From Candidatus Enterococcus stercoripullorum (GTDB taxonomy: Bacteria; Bacillota; Bacilli; Lactobacillales; Enterococcaceae), in contig DWVH01000045.1 in the NCBI GenBank assembly GCA_019120335.1, positions 1 to 58,908 of the forward strand: a stretch of 58,908 nt of DNA. Reading direction: 5' to 3'. Below the pieces are notes generated by a model, which was not told where the DNA came from, made no database searches, and saw nothing but the letters and a program-made list of their open reading frames with translations. The translations under genes and the position numbers were made by a program. Below, one piece after another: positions 47,671 to 57,724 of this stretch (position 1 is the first letter of the stretch; the number at the start of each line of letters is the position of its first letter).

Positions 47671-48783
47671 TTATTCTAAGAAATCTTTCAATTGTTTTGA
47701 ACGTGAAGGGTGGCGTAATTTACGTAAGGCTTTTGCTTCAATTTGGCGAATACGTTCACGCGTTACCCCAAATACTTTTCCTACTTCTTCTAGAGTACGT
47801 GTACGACCATCATCAATACCAAAACGTAAACGCAAGACATTTTCTTCACGATCGGTCAACGTATCAAGTACATCTTCTAACTGCTCTTTTAAGAGTTCGT
47901 AAGCCGCGTGTTCAGCTGGTGAAGTGGCTTCTTGGTCTTCAATAAAATCGCCTAAATGGGAGTCATCTTCTTCACCAATTGGCGTTTCCAATGATACCGG
48001 CTCTTGCGCAATTTTTAGAATTTCACGTACTTTTTCTGTTGGCATTTCCATTTTTTCGGCAATTTGTTCTGGCGTAGGTTCTTTACCTAATTCTTGTAAC
48101 AATTGACGTTGGATACGGATTAATTTATTAATTGTTTCAACCATGTGCACTGGAATACGAATAGTTCTCGCTTGATCAGCAATCGCGCGCGTAATCGCCT
48201 GACGAATCCACCAAGTAGCATAAGTAGAAAATTTGAATCCTTTACGATAATCAAATTTTTCAACGGCCTTCATTAAGCCCATATTTCCTTCTTGAATTAA
48301 ATCTAAAAACTGCATACCACGTCCAACATAGCGCTTAGCAATACTTACAACCAATCGCAAGTTCGCTTCAGCCAGACGTTGTTTTGCTTCTTGATCCCCT
48401 TGTTCAATCTTTAAGGCTAAGGAAACTTCTTCATCCGCTGTTAGTAATGGTACACGACCAATTTCTTTTAAATACATTCTTACAGGGTCATTAATTTTTA
48501 CTCCTGTAGGTGCAGATAAATCACGGTCATCTACTTCCTCTTCTTCTGCCTGTTTTTGGCTACTCTTTAGTGAGTGAATAGATGGTTCTCCATTTTCATC
48601 GACTACACTTATTCCAGAGTCTTCTACTTTTTGAATTAATTGATCCATCGCATCAGCATCTAAAGAATAAGGTACGACTAATTGGTTTGATAAGTCATCA
48701 TACAAAACTTGACCTTTATAACGATTTTCACGAATAAATTGGTCAACGGCTTGTTCATATGATTTTTGTGGTTTTTCAGACAT
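47671..48783 (-). CDS. rpoD: RNA polymerase primary sigma factor (sigma-A)
   Basis: Housekeeping sigma factor of about 370 residues. Region 1.2 [21 protein letters not shown], region 2 [55 protein letters not shown] (in segments), region 3 and region 4.2 [29 protein letters not shown] are all present. I place the start at [11 protein letters not shown], after AAAGGGGA. It follows dnaG by 18 bases, the classic macromolecular synthesis operon. Confidence 0.97.
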   Translation of the reverse strand: MSEKPQKSYEQAVDQFIRENRYKGQVLYDDLSNQLVVPYSLDADAMDQLIQKVEDSGISVVDENGEPSIHSLKSSQKQAEEEEVDDRDLSAPTGVKINDPVRMYLKEIGRVPLLTADEEVSLALKIEQGDQEAKQRLAEANLRLVVSIAKRYVGRGMQFLDLIQEGNMGLMKAVEKFDYRKGFKFSTYATWWIRQAITRAIADQARTIRIPVHMVETINKLIRIQRQLLQELGKEPTPEQIAEKMEMPTEKVREILKIAQEPVSLETPIGEEDDSHLGDFIEDQEATSPAEHAAYELLKEQLEDVLDTLTDREENVLRLRFGIDDGRTRTLEEVGKVFGVTRERIRQIEAKALRKLRHPSRSKQLKDFLE

Positions 48784-48801
48784 TGAGAAGTCCCCTTTCA
48801 T

Positions 48802-50652
48802 CTATTGACTCATTTGTTTCAATTGTTTCGTTAATTGAATAATCTCAACAGCTAACTTTAATTCTAAATCTGTTTGATGCTGTTGTCTAGCTAATTGCTG
48901 TTCATTTTTCTTGGTAATCAGTAGTTCTTGAATACGGTGTTTCTTAATAAGCGTAATAACATCCTGCCATTCTTGGTCAGTCAATTCTTTTGGAACATTC
49001 ATACTGGCTATTTCAACAACTTTTCCGCGCAAATGATTTTCCTGTAAGACATCCAAAAATTGTTGGATGGTAAAAGAGCCCTGCCCCTCAAGAATACTAT
49101 CAAATAATACATATATTTCTTGATAAATCTCATCAATAAAAAATACTTCATCACCTTTTAAGCGCTGATTAAGAATCGGATCATTGAAGAGTCGGTAAAG
49201 TAATAGTTCTTGTGCTTTTTGTAATTGTGTTTTTTTCACAACTACTTGAACAGAAACCTTTGGACCTTGATGGACTGACGTGTCTGGTTCGACTGGTAAA
49301 TCATACTGCATCGTTGCAACAGGACTAGGTAGTTGAATCTGAGAAAGTTGTTGTTGTAAGGCATCACGACTAACATTAAATTCGAGTGCTAACTGATTTA
49401 AATATCTATCCTGTTCAATAACCGAATCGACTTTTTTCAACTCAATTAACAATTCATTTAAATAGGCAATTTGCTCTTGATCATTTTCTAAATTCCGGCC
49501 AGTTCTTTTGTATTGTCTCATGAATTGAAAAACTGATTGCCGTGAATGTTGCGCTAATTGTACAAAAGATTCCGCTCCATATTTTTTGACGTATTCATCT
49601 GGGTCTAATCGCTCAGGTAAACTAACAATCGACATTTTCAACTGACTTTGCTCTTCAAACAGGGAAATGGCACGATATATCGCATCTTGTCCCGCTTGAT
49701 CGCCATCATAACAAAGAATGACTTGATTGATTAATTTATCCATACGGCGAATTTGTTGCTCGGTTAAGCTAGTCCCCATAGATGCCAAACCGTTGGGGAT
49801 ACCACTTTTATATGCTGCAATCACATCCATAAAGCCTTCAAATAAATAGACTTCTTGAGTTTTACGCATGGTACCTTTTGCTCGATGTAAATTAAATAGT
49901 ACTTCACGCTTATTAAACAGTTCGCCTTCAGGACTATTTAAATACTTAGGTTGACGCTTATCATTGGCCTCATCATTTGTTGGTAAATAGCGACCAGAAA
50001 AAGCAATAATCCGACCGTGCTCATCTTGAATAGGAAACATGACTCGCGAATAAAAGCGATCTATAAATCTACCATCTTCAAGTTGTACAAAAAGACCCGA
50101 AGCGACCATCTGCTCTTTGGTATAACTTCTTTGCTCAAAAACTTTAACCAAGAAATCCCGACGATCTGGAGCAAAACCAATTTGGAATTCTTCTAGCAAT
50201 CCACTATCTAACTGTCTTTTTTCCAAATAATTTCGAGCCGCATCACCAATTTTGGTATTTTTCAAAATATGTTGATAGACTTCGCAAGCTTGTTGGTTCA
50301 TTTGATATAAATACTCATTTTTATTATGACCAATTTGCTGTGCTGCAGTCGTATACTGGCTACTTAACGGAATTCCTTCCATTTCAGCCACTTTTATAAC
50401 CGCCTCTTGAAAACTAAGTCCTTCTAACTCTTGAATAAAATTAAAAACATTGCCGCCGCGTCCACAACCAAAACAGTGATAAAGCTGACGATCACTTGCT
50501 ACAGAAAAAGAAGGAGTTCGCTCTTCATGAAAAGGACATAAGCCTGTGTAGTTTTTCCCGGCTTTTTTTAATTGAACATACTGCCCAATGATGTTCACAA
50601 TATCCGTTTTTTCACGGATTTCATCGATAACTTGCTGTGGTATTCTTGCCAT
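48802..50652 (-). CDS. dnaG: DNA primase
   Basis: Makes RNA primers for replication. About 616 residues: CHC2 zinc finger (LCPFHEERTPSFSV ... HCFGCGRGG) near residues 38-66, TOPRIM catalytic core (YLFEGFMDVIAAYKSG; LCYDGDQAGQDA), and a C-terminal DnaB-interaction domain. The ATG at 50650-50652 (MARIPQQ) follows GAAGGTGA; the frame is open six codons further. Confidence 0.97.
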   Translation of the reverse strand: MARIPQQVIDEIREKTDIVNIIGQYVQLKKAGKNYTGLCPFHEERTPSFSVASDRQLYHCFGCGRGGNVFNFIQELEGLSFQEAVIKVAEMEGIPLSSQYTTAAQQIGHNKNEYLYQMNQQACEVYQHILKNTKIGDAARNYLEKRQLDSGLLEEFQIGFAPDRRDFLVKVFEQRSYTKEQMVASGLFVQLEDGRFIDRFYSRVMFPIQDEHGRIIAFSGRYLPTNDEANDKRQPKYLNSPEGELFNKREVLFNLHRAKGTMRKTQEVYLFEGFMDVIAAYKSGIPNGLASMGTSLTEQQIRRMDKLINQVILCYDGDQAGQDAIYRAISLFEEQSQLKMSIVSLPERLDPDEYVKKYGAESFVQLAQHSRQSVFQFMRQYKRTGRNLENDQEQIAYLNELLIELKKVDSVIEQDRYLNQLALEFNVSRDALQQQLSQIQLPSPVATMQYDLPVEPDTSVHQGPKVSVQVVVKKTQLQKAQELLLYRLFNDPILNQRLKGDEVFFIDEIYQEIYVLFDSILEGQGSFTIQQFLDVLQENHLRGKVVEIASMNVPKELTDQEWQDVITLIKKHRIQELLITKKNEQQLARQQHQTDLELKLAVEIIQLTKQLKQMSQ

Positions 50653-50915
50653 CTTGTCACCTTCAATCATTATTTGTAGATTGCTAATGATTAGGGATCA
50701 CGAGAAGGAACTACGCCAAATATGTATGAATGTGTGTAAAATAATGCGCTAAACCTACCATGAATTTTCATTAACCTAGAATCTAAATCTCATAAAAATC
50801 ACGCCCTAGACGAAATTTTTTTCAAATTTTGTACTAGGACGCGAATTTGCCATTTTAGACAAGTTGGTGTCACTTTTATATGATTTCATTCTCAAAATAT
50901 AGACAATATACCATG
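50653..50915 (-). promoter_or_regulatory. long 5' leader of dnaG-rpoD with a central hairpin
   Basis: From the predicted start site near 50915 to dnaG is about 263 non-coding bases. The main element is a stem CGTCCTAG (50834-50841) with CTAGGGCG (50802-50809), eight pairs including one wobble, continued by AAATTT/AAATTT. In the minus direction the stem is followed by TGATTTTTATG, a weak terminator-like tail. No leader peptide is evident. Confidence 0.5.
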
Positions 50916-50921
50916 CTATTC

Positions 50922-50950
50922 ATTATAAGCGCGTTTTTGCTATTTTTCAA
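50922..50950 (-). promoter_or_regulatory. promoter of dnaG-rpoD
   Basis: Minus-strand -35 TTGAAA (50945-50950), 17-base spacer and perfect -10 TATAAT (50922-50927). Confidence 0.85.
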
Positions 50951-50955
50951 GCAAT

Positions 50956-51585
50956 TCACTCAATAAAATGAATAATTTTTTCATAACTTTCATATTGATA
51001 TTGGTTCCACTTGACGATTTTGGCATAATAATAATTCCCACCATTATAATAGAGATACCCCCCATTGTGAAAAATTGAAAAAATATGGAGATATCGATAT
51101 CGTTTTCCCTCTGTATTTCCTAAAGCAGGAGCCAAAACCTCTCTTGAATATTTTTCTGCCAATTCTTGGGTATGGTGCTTGCCGTGATTGGCCACATAAT
51201 CAATATAATCCATCCCATAATTATATGCCTGAAGTACAGTAGAATAATCACAGCCACGAACTTGTGCATAATCCAATAATTCTTTGAAATGCTTGGCACC
51301 TTGTTTGATACTTTGTTCCTGATTTTCTAATTGTCCAACTTGCTTTGTGAGACTTTCAGAACTTTGCATCACATCCTGACCAGTTCCTTTACTCTCAGTC
51401 ATCATAATAGCTAAAATGGTCGATTGATATTTTTCAATTCCAGCTTCTTTGGTAATCTTTGCGACAAGACCTTGATAACTACGTACCTGCTTAATCACTT
51501 GTACGCGTTGATAAATGATAAATCCGCCTAAAAAAATGAAAGATACTAGCACAAGCAGTAGGAACTTCTTAATTATTTTTTTCAT
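50956..51585 (-). CDS. lysozyme-like (CwlT/Slt-type muramidase) membrane-anchored protein
   Basis: A 209-residue protein with an N-terminal membrane anchor (FLLLVLVSFIFLGGFIIYQ) and a lysozyme-like domain. TILAIMMTESKGTGQDVMQSSES holds the catalytic Glu and the DxMQSSES motif of this family; AYNYGMDYIDYV and FSREVLAPAL-like KYSREVLAPALG follow. It should cleave glycan strands of peptidoglycan on the outer face. No NlpC/P60 domain is attached. It lies 38 bases after the nucleoid-associated protein gene. Confidence 0.83.
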   Translation of the reverse strand: MKKIIKKFLLLVLVSFIFLGGFIIYQRVQVIKQVRSYQGLVAKITKEAGIEKYQSTILAIMMTESKGTGQDVMQSSESLTKQVGQLENQEQSIKQGAKHFKELLDYAQVRGCDYSTVLQAYNYGMDYIDYVANHGKHHTQELAEKYSREVLAPALGNTEGKRYRYLHIFSIFHNGGYLYYNGGNYYYAKIVKWNQYQYESYEKIIHFIE

Positions 51586-51623
51586 CGTATTGATTGCTCG
51601 CTTCGTTTATTTCTCAAATACAA

Positions 51624-52625
51624 TTATAATTTTGTTGATATATCTTCTACATTTTTAATCATCACTGAAATCGTACCATCTGGCTGATTGACAAACTCTA
51701 GTAAATTAGGATCTTGATAGACATCCATTGGAATAATCATTTCAATACCGTTTGATAGTTTAAGTTTTTGTTTATTATATTTCTTTTCACTGATTTCTTT
51801 GACATTAGCAATTAAGGGCGCAGTGGCACTAACGCCTTTTTCAGCAACCTTTTCTTGGAAGGCTAACTGAGCAGTAATATTTTCTTTAAACACGGATTCA
51901 GCAATTTCTTTTGGTTCAATATAGCCATTTTGATCAATGGATTCAACGATTGCTTGTTTGACCTTTGCCACTACTTGATAATCATCATCAGCAAACTCAC
52001 TGCCAATTTTACTAGCTACTTTTTTGATTGCTTTGACATTTTCCTCCAAAGAAAGGTTTGGTACTTGAGCAATAAATTCAGTAGAGAAATATGCTTTTTT
52101 CTCACCTGAAAACTGATAGCGTTTCTCTAACAATTGAAAATCATATGTTTGCAAATTAATAATGACGCCTTCATCGACTTTTTGGGTTTTATTTGGCAAA
52201 ATCGCTTGATGCAAAATGAATTGATTGTATAAACCTTCTTCTGTTTGATCTAGAAAATGCGTATACCCTTGCGAATAATTCAATTTCAAAAAGGCTAAAT
52301 AAGGGGTCGTATCTAACTCATATTTAGCTACGATACAATCACAAGAAGGAGCATCCGTACTTTGTTGATAGATTTGATACCAGAGATTCACTAATCGCTG
52401 ACTCATCACTTTTAGTTCTGTTTGTTGTGCGAGAATTTGGCCAATATCACTAGCTAAATCGAGCTGACCAGCTTTGGATTGTGGAGAATACATTTTTAAG
52501 ATTTTCTTTTCGATATATTCACGTAAATAATCTTTACTTAAATCTAGTGGTAACTCTGATAACACTGGGTCTCCTGCCTGACGATCGACAATATGTAAGT
52601 ATGCTTCTTTTAAATAAATATCCAT
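51624..52625 (-). CDS. NdpA/YejK-family nucleoid-associated protein
   Basis: About 333 residues related to the 37-kDa nucleoid-associated family. It starts MDIYLKEAYLHIVDRQAGDPVLSELPLDL, has YLAFLKLNYSQGYTHFLDQ in the middle, and AYFSTEFIAQ further on. ATG at 52623-52625 follows AAAGGTTAA; the frame is open nine codons upstream. E. coli YejK is found on the nucleoid, but the function in Firmicutes is unknown. Confidence 0.8.
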   Translation of the reverse strand: MDIYLKEAYLHIVDRQAGDPVLSELPLDLSKDYLREYIEKKILKMYSPQSKAGQLDLASDIGQILAQQTELKVMSQRLVNLWYQIYQQSTDAPSCDCIVAKYELDTTPYLAFLKLNYSQGYTHFLDQTEEGLYNQFILHQAILPNKTQKVDEGVIINLQTYDFQLLEKRYQFSGEKKAYFSTEFIAQVPNLSLEENVKAIKKVASKIGSEFADDDYQVVAKVKQAIVESIDQNGYIEPKEIAESVFKENITAQLAFQEKVAEKGVSATAPLIANVKEISEKKYNKQKLKLSNGIEMIIPMDVYQDPNLLEFVNQPDGTISVMIKNVEDISTKL

Positions 52626-52702
52626 TTGTTTAACCTTTCTATTTTTTATCATTTAACTAGTTTACCTAAAAATTCATTGCTTGAAAAGAAAAATCCACAG
52701 AC

Positions 52703-52731
52703 TTAATGAAGTTTTAAAAAGAAAATATAAT
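52703..52731 (+). promoter_or_regulatory. possible promoter of the 83-residue unknown gene
   Basis: -10 TATAAT (52726-52731) with a weak -35 TTAATG (52703-52708) at 17 bases. It would give an untranslated leader of nearly 90 bases. Confidence 0.4.
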
Positions 52732-52825
52732 GATAAGGCAAAGAAAATATTTGTGTTTTCACCTGTTTATTGATAAACTATTGTGTGATGTGCTTTATTT
52801 TTTTGCGGAAAGAAGTGGATGGTGC

Positions 52826-53077
52826 ATGTATACAAGACTTGAAGAATTACCAGAATACATCAAAAAAGCCTTCTCTGCTGATTTTGTCTTTTTGATTTAT
52901 CCTGAAAAAATTCAACATTTTCCTGCTAGAAACTATTCCAAGCAACAATTTATCAATGAATTAAATCGGCGCTTAGGAAAGTATGAATTATTCACTTGGG
53001 AGAACATGGCTGTAGCATACCAAAAAGAGATGGATTGCTTTGCTATTATTCCTAAATTCCCTGATTTAACTATTTAA
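52826..53077 (+). CDS. unknown protein, 83 residues
   Basis: Starts MYTRLEELPEYIKKAFSADF; no domain is recognised. It is a small soluble protein with several aromatic residues and ends IIPKFPDLTI. I use the ATG at 52826 (weak site GTGGATGG upstream); the frame is open to an ATG at 52730, but that N-terminal extension (Cys- and Phe-rich) looks non-coding. It is followed after 63 bases by another unknown gene in the same direction. Confidence 0.6.
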   Translation: MYTRLEELPEYIKKAFSADFVFLIYPEKIQHFPARNYSKQQFINELNRRLGKYELFTWENMAVAYQKEMDCFAIIPKFPDLTI

Positions 53078-53140
53078 ACACCTAATCTAAACCTCTTTGT
53101 CTGATGAATAATTATCTATGAATGATTGAAAGGAGATTTT

Positions 53141-53848
53141 ATGAAAAAGAAAAACTTAAAAAAATTACTGAAAAATTTTCGACCATCAATGGAACAAACA
53201 AAAAATCGATTATTCCGTGAATTAGAAAATAAAGCATTAAACCAATATCAAATGCCGATTAAGGTTTACACTTATAAAAATCGGAAAAATGAGCTTTTTA
53301 TTGAATTTCTTGGGCAAACAACAAAGGATAAATTACTGACTGTGCCGCTCAATAAAAATTTCGACACAATCATTAAACGTATTCAAAATGAAGAACCGGG
53401 CTTATTTGAGCAATTTAGTTCAAACTTAGTAGAAGAAATTGTTACATATTGGTATCAAGCACCTAAACGTTCAAATACAGAAAATCAACAAACATTAACT
53501 GAAGTAGCCCAAGAAGTGAAACCAGTGCAAGAAGAAGTAAAAGAAGAAAAAATAGCTGAAGATACGCTAACAACTGATGCTACTGTCAAAAAAGAAGTAG
53601 CAACTCACAGTGGTTACGATGAATTTGTTGAAAAAATCACTGCTTTTCCTAAATTTACTGTCAAAAAATTAGCGGATGAAATTCAAGTGATTGAACAAGC
53701 TACGAACGACCGTCTATTAGCAACAATTTCAACTTCAAAAGTCGGACAATTCACTATTGAATCGGCTTTAGAACGTAAATACAAATTAAAACTTGAAGTC
53801 ATTCCTATTATTGAAGACTTTGCGAACACACCACTTGAAAATCGATAA
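53141..53848 (+). CDS. unknown protein with acidic linker, 235 residues
   Basis: Strong ribosome binding site AAAGGAGAT before ATG. The N-terminal half (about 1-115) is basic (MKKKNLKKLLKNFRPSMEQ), followed by an acidic Glu/Val/Thr/Lys linker (about 120-165) and a C-terminal module (GYDEFVEKITAFPKFTVKKLADEIQVIEQ to KLKLEVIPII). The two globular parts look related to each other in hydrophobic pattern (LLTVPLNKNFDTII against LLATISTSKVGQFTI), suggesting a duplicated domain. No membrane segment is present. I do not recognise the family. Confidence 0.65.
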   Translation: MKKKNLKKLLKNFRPSMEQTKNRLFRELENKALNQYQMPIKVYTYKNRKNELFIEFLGQTTKDKLLTVPLNKNFDTIIKRIQNEEPGLFEQFSSNLVEEIVTYWYQAPKRSNTENQQTLTEVAQEVKPVQEEVKEEKIAEDTLTTDATVKKEVATHSGYDEFVEKITAFPKFTVKKLADEIQVIEQATNDRLLATISTSKVGQFTIESALERKYKLKLEVIPIIEDFANTPLENR

Positions 53849-53854
53849 TCATTT

Positions 53855-53897
53855 TAAAAACGAGTGAAATCCACAAAAGCTGATTTCACTCGTTTTT
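53855..53897. terminator. bidirectional terminator between the unknown gene and mvaE
   Basis: Stem CGAGTGAAATC (53861-53871) with GATTTCACTCG (53882-53892), 11 perfect pairs plus flanking A/T, ten-base loop, seven T on the plus strand and five A on the other side. Confidence 0.9.
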
Positions 53898-56327
53898 TTA
53901 CTTGCTTGTTCTTATTTTTGTTAAGATTTGACGGGCATTTTCTTGATTCATCGTCGTTTGCAATAACGCCTCAACCACACTAGCTATTTCATGCTCATTA
54001 GCGCCAACACTCATTGCTAGACTACGCGCCTGCATTTTCATATGTCCTTTTTGAATTCCTTCGCTAACTAAAGCTCTTAATGCTGCCAAATTTTGGGCCA
54101 ATCCCACACTCGCTAGTAGCATCGATAATGTTTTTGCATCGCTATTTTGCAATAATTGATGGAAACTAGCCGCTTTAGGTAATACATGAGTTGCCCCCCC
54201 TACACTAGCAATCATCAATGGTAATTGAATTTTACCAACCAACTGATTCTCAACAATTTCCCAAGTACTTAGGCTTTTATATTGACCGTCTTGACTGGCA
54301 AAAGCATGAATATTAGCAGATAAGGCGCGGGTATCATTTCCAAGAGCCAAACACAATGCTTCTATCCCATTCATAATTCCTTTGTTATGAGTGACTGCAC
54401 GAAATGGATCAAGCTGTGCATAACGACTCGCCTGAACAATTCTTTGAGCTACTTGTCGCCCATTACCCAACTTATCTAATTGATTAAAATCAACTGCCAC
54501 TTTGGCTGTCACTAAAGAATCAGGCGTATAATTCGTTAAAATGGCCATTAATACATCCACAGATAGTTGTCGCCTTAATTCAGCGGCCATTGCTTCTAAT
54601 ACCGTATTTAACATATTGGCACCCATAGCTTCTTTGGTGTCCATCCAAACATCAACACATAAAAAATCTTCACTATTAAAGCTACGTGTCGCAAGCTTCA
54701 CAACACCACCACCTCTTTTTACAATAGATGGATAAGCTTGTTGTGCCACCTCTTTTAATTTTGGAAATAACGCCTCTACTGACCTAGCAATCGCCTGAAC
54801 ATCAGCAATGTTTTGTAATACAATTTGTCCTCGCGCCAAACGATTTTGAACTTTTGCTTGAAAGCCCCCGGTTTGTTTAGTCATTTTTGCTGAATAGCTA
54901 CAAGCTGCAACAACAGATGGTTCTTCTGTTGCAAAAGGTAGATAATAAGTTTTTTCATTCATAATAAATTCAGGGACAATCCCTACTGGCAACGCATAGT
55001 CCGTGACGACATTTTCAATTAAATGACTCATCACTTTTTCATCTAAACTATGATTTTGCCATTGAGCAATGACCATCTCATCAATTAGACCACTTTCATG
55101 CAAGAAATCTTGACGCTGATCAATGGTTAGTTGTTGGAACTTTTTTTTTTCAATATTTGAATCTTCTTGGGGATTTTCAATTAGCATTGCCAATCCTAAG
55201 CCACCGCCAATACACAAAGAAGCAATGCCAAAGCGTTTTTTGGTTCGTTTTAGTTGATGCGCAAGAGTAGTGACAATTCTAGCCCCACTAGCACCAATTG
55301 GATGACCTAAACTAATGGCACCACCGGCAATATTGATTTTTTCATCAGGAATCTGTAACTGCTCTTTAACAACTATTGACGAGGCCGCAAAAGCTTCATT
55401 AATTTCAAGCAAATCAATCTCATCAAGGGTTAAATCAACTTGTTTCATTAACTGTTGAATGGCATCAATAGGGGAAATTCCCATAAATTGTGGATCAATA
55501 CCTACTTCACTGGTTGCCTTAATTTTTGCTAAGATAGGCAATTGATGCTCCACAGCATAACTTTCACTTGCTAAAAGTACTGCGCTGGCCCCATCATTTA
55601 TCGGCGAGGCATTACCAGCAGTTACAGTACCCGCTGCTTTAAAGACAGTTTTTAATGAAGCTAATTTATCCAAAGAAGTATCTGGACGCACCGATTCATC
55701 ACAAGTAATCACTGTACCTTCAACTTCTACAGGGACAATCTCACTTTCAAAATAGCCATTTCTCATTGCCCTGGCAGCCTTTTGATGAGACTGTAAAGCA
55801 TAAGTATCTTGCATTTGACGGGTGATTTGATATTTCTCTGCTACATTTTCAGCTGTTAAGCCCATGTGTTTTCCACTTAACGCATCTGTCAAACCATCGA
55901 CAATCATCACTGGCTGTGGCGTAGAGTAGCTATCGGCTTGTTTATCGTATTCACTAATATATGGCGCACGTGTCATATTTTCACAACCACCTGCTAAAAC
56001 AACTTGGGCTTTCCCTAATTGAATCTGCTCCATCCCTAAAATCAACGCTTTGAGACCTGAACCACAAACTTCATTTACTGTCATTGCCGGAACAGTTTGT
56101 GACAAGCCACTTTCTAAAGCAATTTGCCGGGCGATATTTTGGCCACTTCCTGCTTGTAAAACTTGTCCAAAAATGGCTTGATTAACCTCTTTTTTTATTT
56201 TAGGATAGCGATTAAATAACTCAGTTACAACATTTACTGCTAATTTCTTGGCACTAATATTTTTATACATCCCACGATATTTACCAATTGGGCTTCTTAA
56301 TGCGTCAATGATTACTACTTGTTCCAC
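53898..56327 (-). CDS. mvaE: bifunctional acetyl-CoA acetyltransferase / HMG-CoA reductase MvaE
   Basis: An 809-residue fusion for the first and third steps of the mevalonate pathway. Residues 1 to about 390 are a thiolase with acyl-Cys88 (NEVCGSGLKALI), GHPIGASGAR and CIGGGLGLA; from about 400 onward a class II HMG-CoA reductase (GIVPEFIMNEKTYYLPFATEEPSVVAACSYSAKM in segments, NTVLEAMAAELR, VTHNKGIMNGIEAL, GGATHVLPKA). The fusion is typical of enterococci and relatives. GTG start (56325-56327) after GGAGGT. Divergent from mvaS. Confidence 0.97.
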   Translation of the reverse strand: MEQVVIIDALRSPIGKYRGMYKNISAKKLAVNVVTELFNRYPKIKKEVNQAIFGQVLQAGSGQNIARQIALESGLSQTVPAMTVNEVCGSGLKALILGMEQIQLGKAQVVLAGGCENMTRAPYISEYDKQADSYSTPQPVMIVDGLTDALSGKHMGLTAENVAEKYQITRQMQDTYALQSHQKAARAMRNGYFESEIVPVEVEGTVITCDESVRPDTSLDKLASLKTVFKAAGTVTAGNASPINDGASAVLLASESYAVEHQLPILAKIKATSEVGIDPQFMGISPIDAIQQLMKQVDLTLDEIDLLEINEAFAASSIVVKEQLQIPDEKINIAGGAISLGHPIGASGARIVTTLAHQLKRTKKRFGIASLCIGGGLGLAMLIENPQEDSNIEKKKFQQLTIDQRQDFLHESGLIDEMVIAQWQNHSLDEKVMSHLIENVVTDYALPVGIVPEFIMNEKTYYLPFATEEPSVVAACSYSAKMTKQTGGFQAKVQNRLARGQIVLQNIADVQAIARSVEALFPKLKEVAQQAYPSIVKRGGGVVKLATRSFNSEDFLCVDVWMDTKEAMGANMLNTVLEAMAAELRRQLSVDVLMAILTNYTPDSLVTAKVAVDFNQLDKLGNGRQVAQRIVQASRYAQLDPFRAVTHNKGIMNGIEALCLALGNDTRALSANIHAFASQDGQYKSLSTWEIVENQLVGKIQLPLMIASVGGATHVLPKAASFHQLLQNSDAKTLSMLLASVGLAQNLAALRALVSEGIQKGHMKMQARSLAMSVGANEHEIASVVEALLQTTMNQENARQILTKIRTSK

Positions 56328-56441
56328 ATCAACACCTCCAATGGAAATATATCATTTATTGACAAAAAATAAAATATAAATGAATCAAAATACTAGTTAT
56401 TCTAAAAAAATCTTAACAAAACATGCAATTATTTTCTTTTT

Positions 56442-56470
56442 TTGTTCAAAATGTGCTATTTTATTATAGT
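56442..56470 (+). promoter_or_regulatory. promoter of mvaS
   Basis: -35 TTGTTC (56442-56447), 17-base spacer and -10 TATAGT (56465-56470). ATG follows after AAAGGGGA. Confidence 0.7.
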
Positions 56471-56494
56471 AGAACGTTGAAAGGGGATAAATAA

Positions 56495-57646
56495 ATGAAC
56501 GTAGGTATTGATCAAATTAGTTTTTATGTACCTCAAATGTATTTAGACATGACTGATTTAGCCCAAGCACGTAATGTGGATCCAAACAAATATTTAATCG
56601 GAATTGGTCAAGAAAAGATGGCCATCAATCCACAAAGCCAAGATATCATTACTCTAGGTGCCAATGCGGCTGAAAAAATCTTAACCGCCCAAGACAAAGA
56701 GCAAATTGATTTAGTGATTGTTGGTACGGAATCTAGTATCGATGAATCAAAAGCAAGTGCAGTTATCTTACATCGTCTTTTAGGTATTCAACCTTATGCT
56801 AGAGCCATCGAAGTGAAAGAAGCTTGCTACGCTGGTACTGCTGCATTACAAATGGCAGTCAACCATGTCCGCTTACATCCAGAAAGTAAAGCTTTAGTCA
56901 TTGCTACTGATATCGCTCGCTATGGTTTAAATTCTGGTGGTGAACCTACACAAGGGGCTGGAGCTGTTGCGATGTTAATTACCAAAGAGCCTCGTATTCT
57001 TGTAATTGAAGAAAAAACACTCGCCTTAACCAAAGATGTCTATGATTTCTGGCGACCAACAAATCAAAAATATCCGCTTGTAGATGGTCCATTATCCAAT
57101 AGTACATATATCAACGCCTTTAGTGATGTATTTACAGCGTATAATCAAAAGTATCAACAAAGTCTGACAGATTACAAAGCCTTATTATTCCATATTCCTT
57201 ATACAAAAATGGGTAGAAAAGCTTTGAATCACCTATTGGAAAATGTCGATGAAGCTATTGCAAAAGCCTTTATTGAAAACTATGAATTAAGTATTTGTTA
57301 TAGTCGTCAAATTGGTAATCTATACACCGGTTCACTTTATCTAGGGCTAATTTCTTATCTAGATCATGCAGCCACACTCAAAACGGATGATGTAATTGGT
57401 TTATTTAGCTATGGCTCAGGAATGGTCGGAGAATTTTTCCAAGCACATGTAGTGGAAGGCTATCAAAAACACTTGCACACCACGCAAAATCAAGAAACTT
57501 TAAACAAGCGTCATCGCCTCACTTTTACTGAATACGAAAGCTGTCTTAATGAACATTTAGATCCAAGTATTGACCAAGTATTCGATGATGAAACACGCTT
57601 TAGTATCGAAAAAGTGGAAAATCATATTCGTTATTATAAAAACTGA
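56495..57646 (+). CDS. mvaS: hydroxymethylglutaryl-CoA synthase
   Basis: Condenses acetyl-CoA with acetoacetyl-CoA made by the thiolase half of MvaE, giving HMG-CoA for isoprenoid synthesis. The 383 residues start MNVGIDQISFYVPQMYLDM and have the nucleophile Cys111 (EVKEACYAGTAALQMA), the Glu in IVGTESSIDESKA, and the catalytic His in LLFHIPYTKMGRKAL. Genes for mevalonate kinase and later steps are not in the window. Confidence 0.97.
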   Translation: MNVGIDQISFYVPQMYLDMTDLAQARNVDPNKYLIGIGQEKMAINPQSQDIITLGANAAEKILTAQDKEQIDLVIVGTESSIDESKASAVILHRLLGIQPYARAIEVKEACYAGTAALQMAVNHVRLHPESKALVIATDIARYGLNSGGEPTQGAGAVAMLITKEPRILVIEEKTLALTKDVYDFWRPTNQKYPLVDGPLSNSTYINAFSDVFTAYNQKYQQSLTDYKALLFHIPYTKMGRKALNHLLENVDEAIAKAFIENYELSICYSRQIGNLYTGSLYLGLISYLDHAATLKTDDVIGLFSYGSGMVGEFFQAHVVEGYQKHLHTTQNQETLNKRHRLTFTEYESCLNEHLDPSIDQVFDDETRFSIEKVENHIRYYKN

Positions 57647-57654
57647 CAAATATA

Positions 57655-57697
57655 GAGTTCTCTTGTATAGTTAAGCTATTTAAGAGAATTCTTTTTT
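57655..57697 (+). terminator. terminator of mvaS
   Basis: Stem GAGTTCTCTT/AAGAGAATTC, ten pairs with one wobble, followed by TTTTTT. Confidence 0.85.
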
Positions 57698-57724
57698 ATT
57701 TTTGGATTTTCTTAATATTTATCA

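Noticed and set aside
56328-56441. A clear sigma-A promoter for mvaE on the minus strand
   Set aside because: The region is so AT-rich that several -10-like hexamers occur, but none has a good -35 at 16-18 bases, so no specific site is called.
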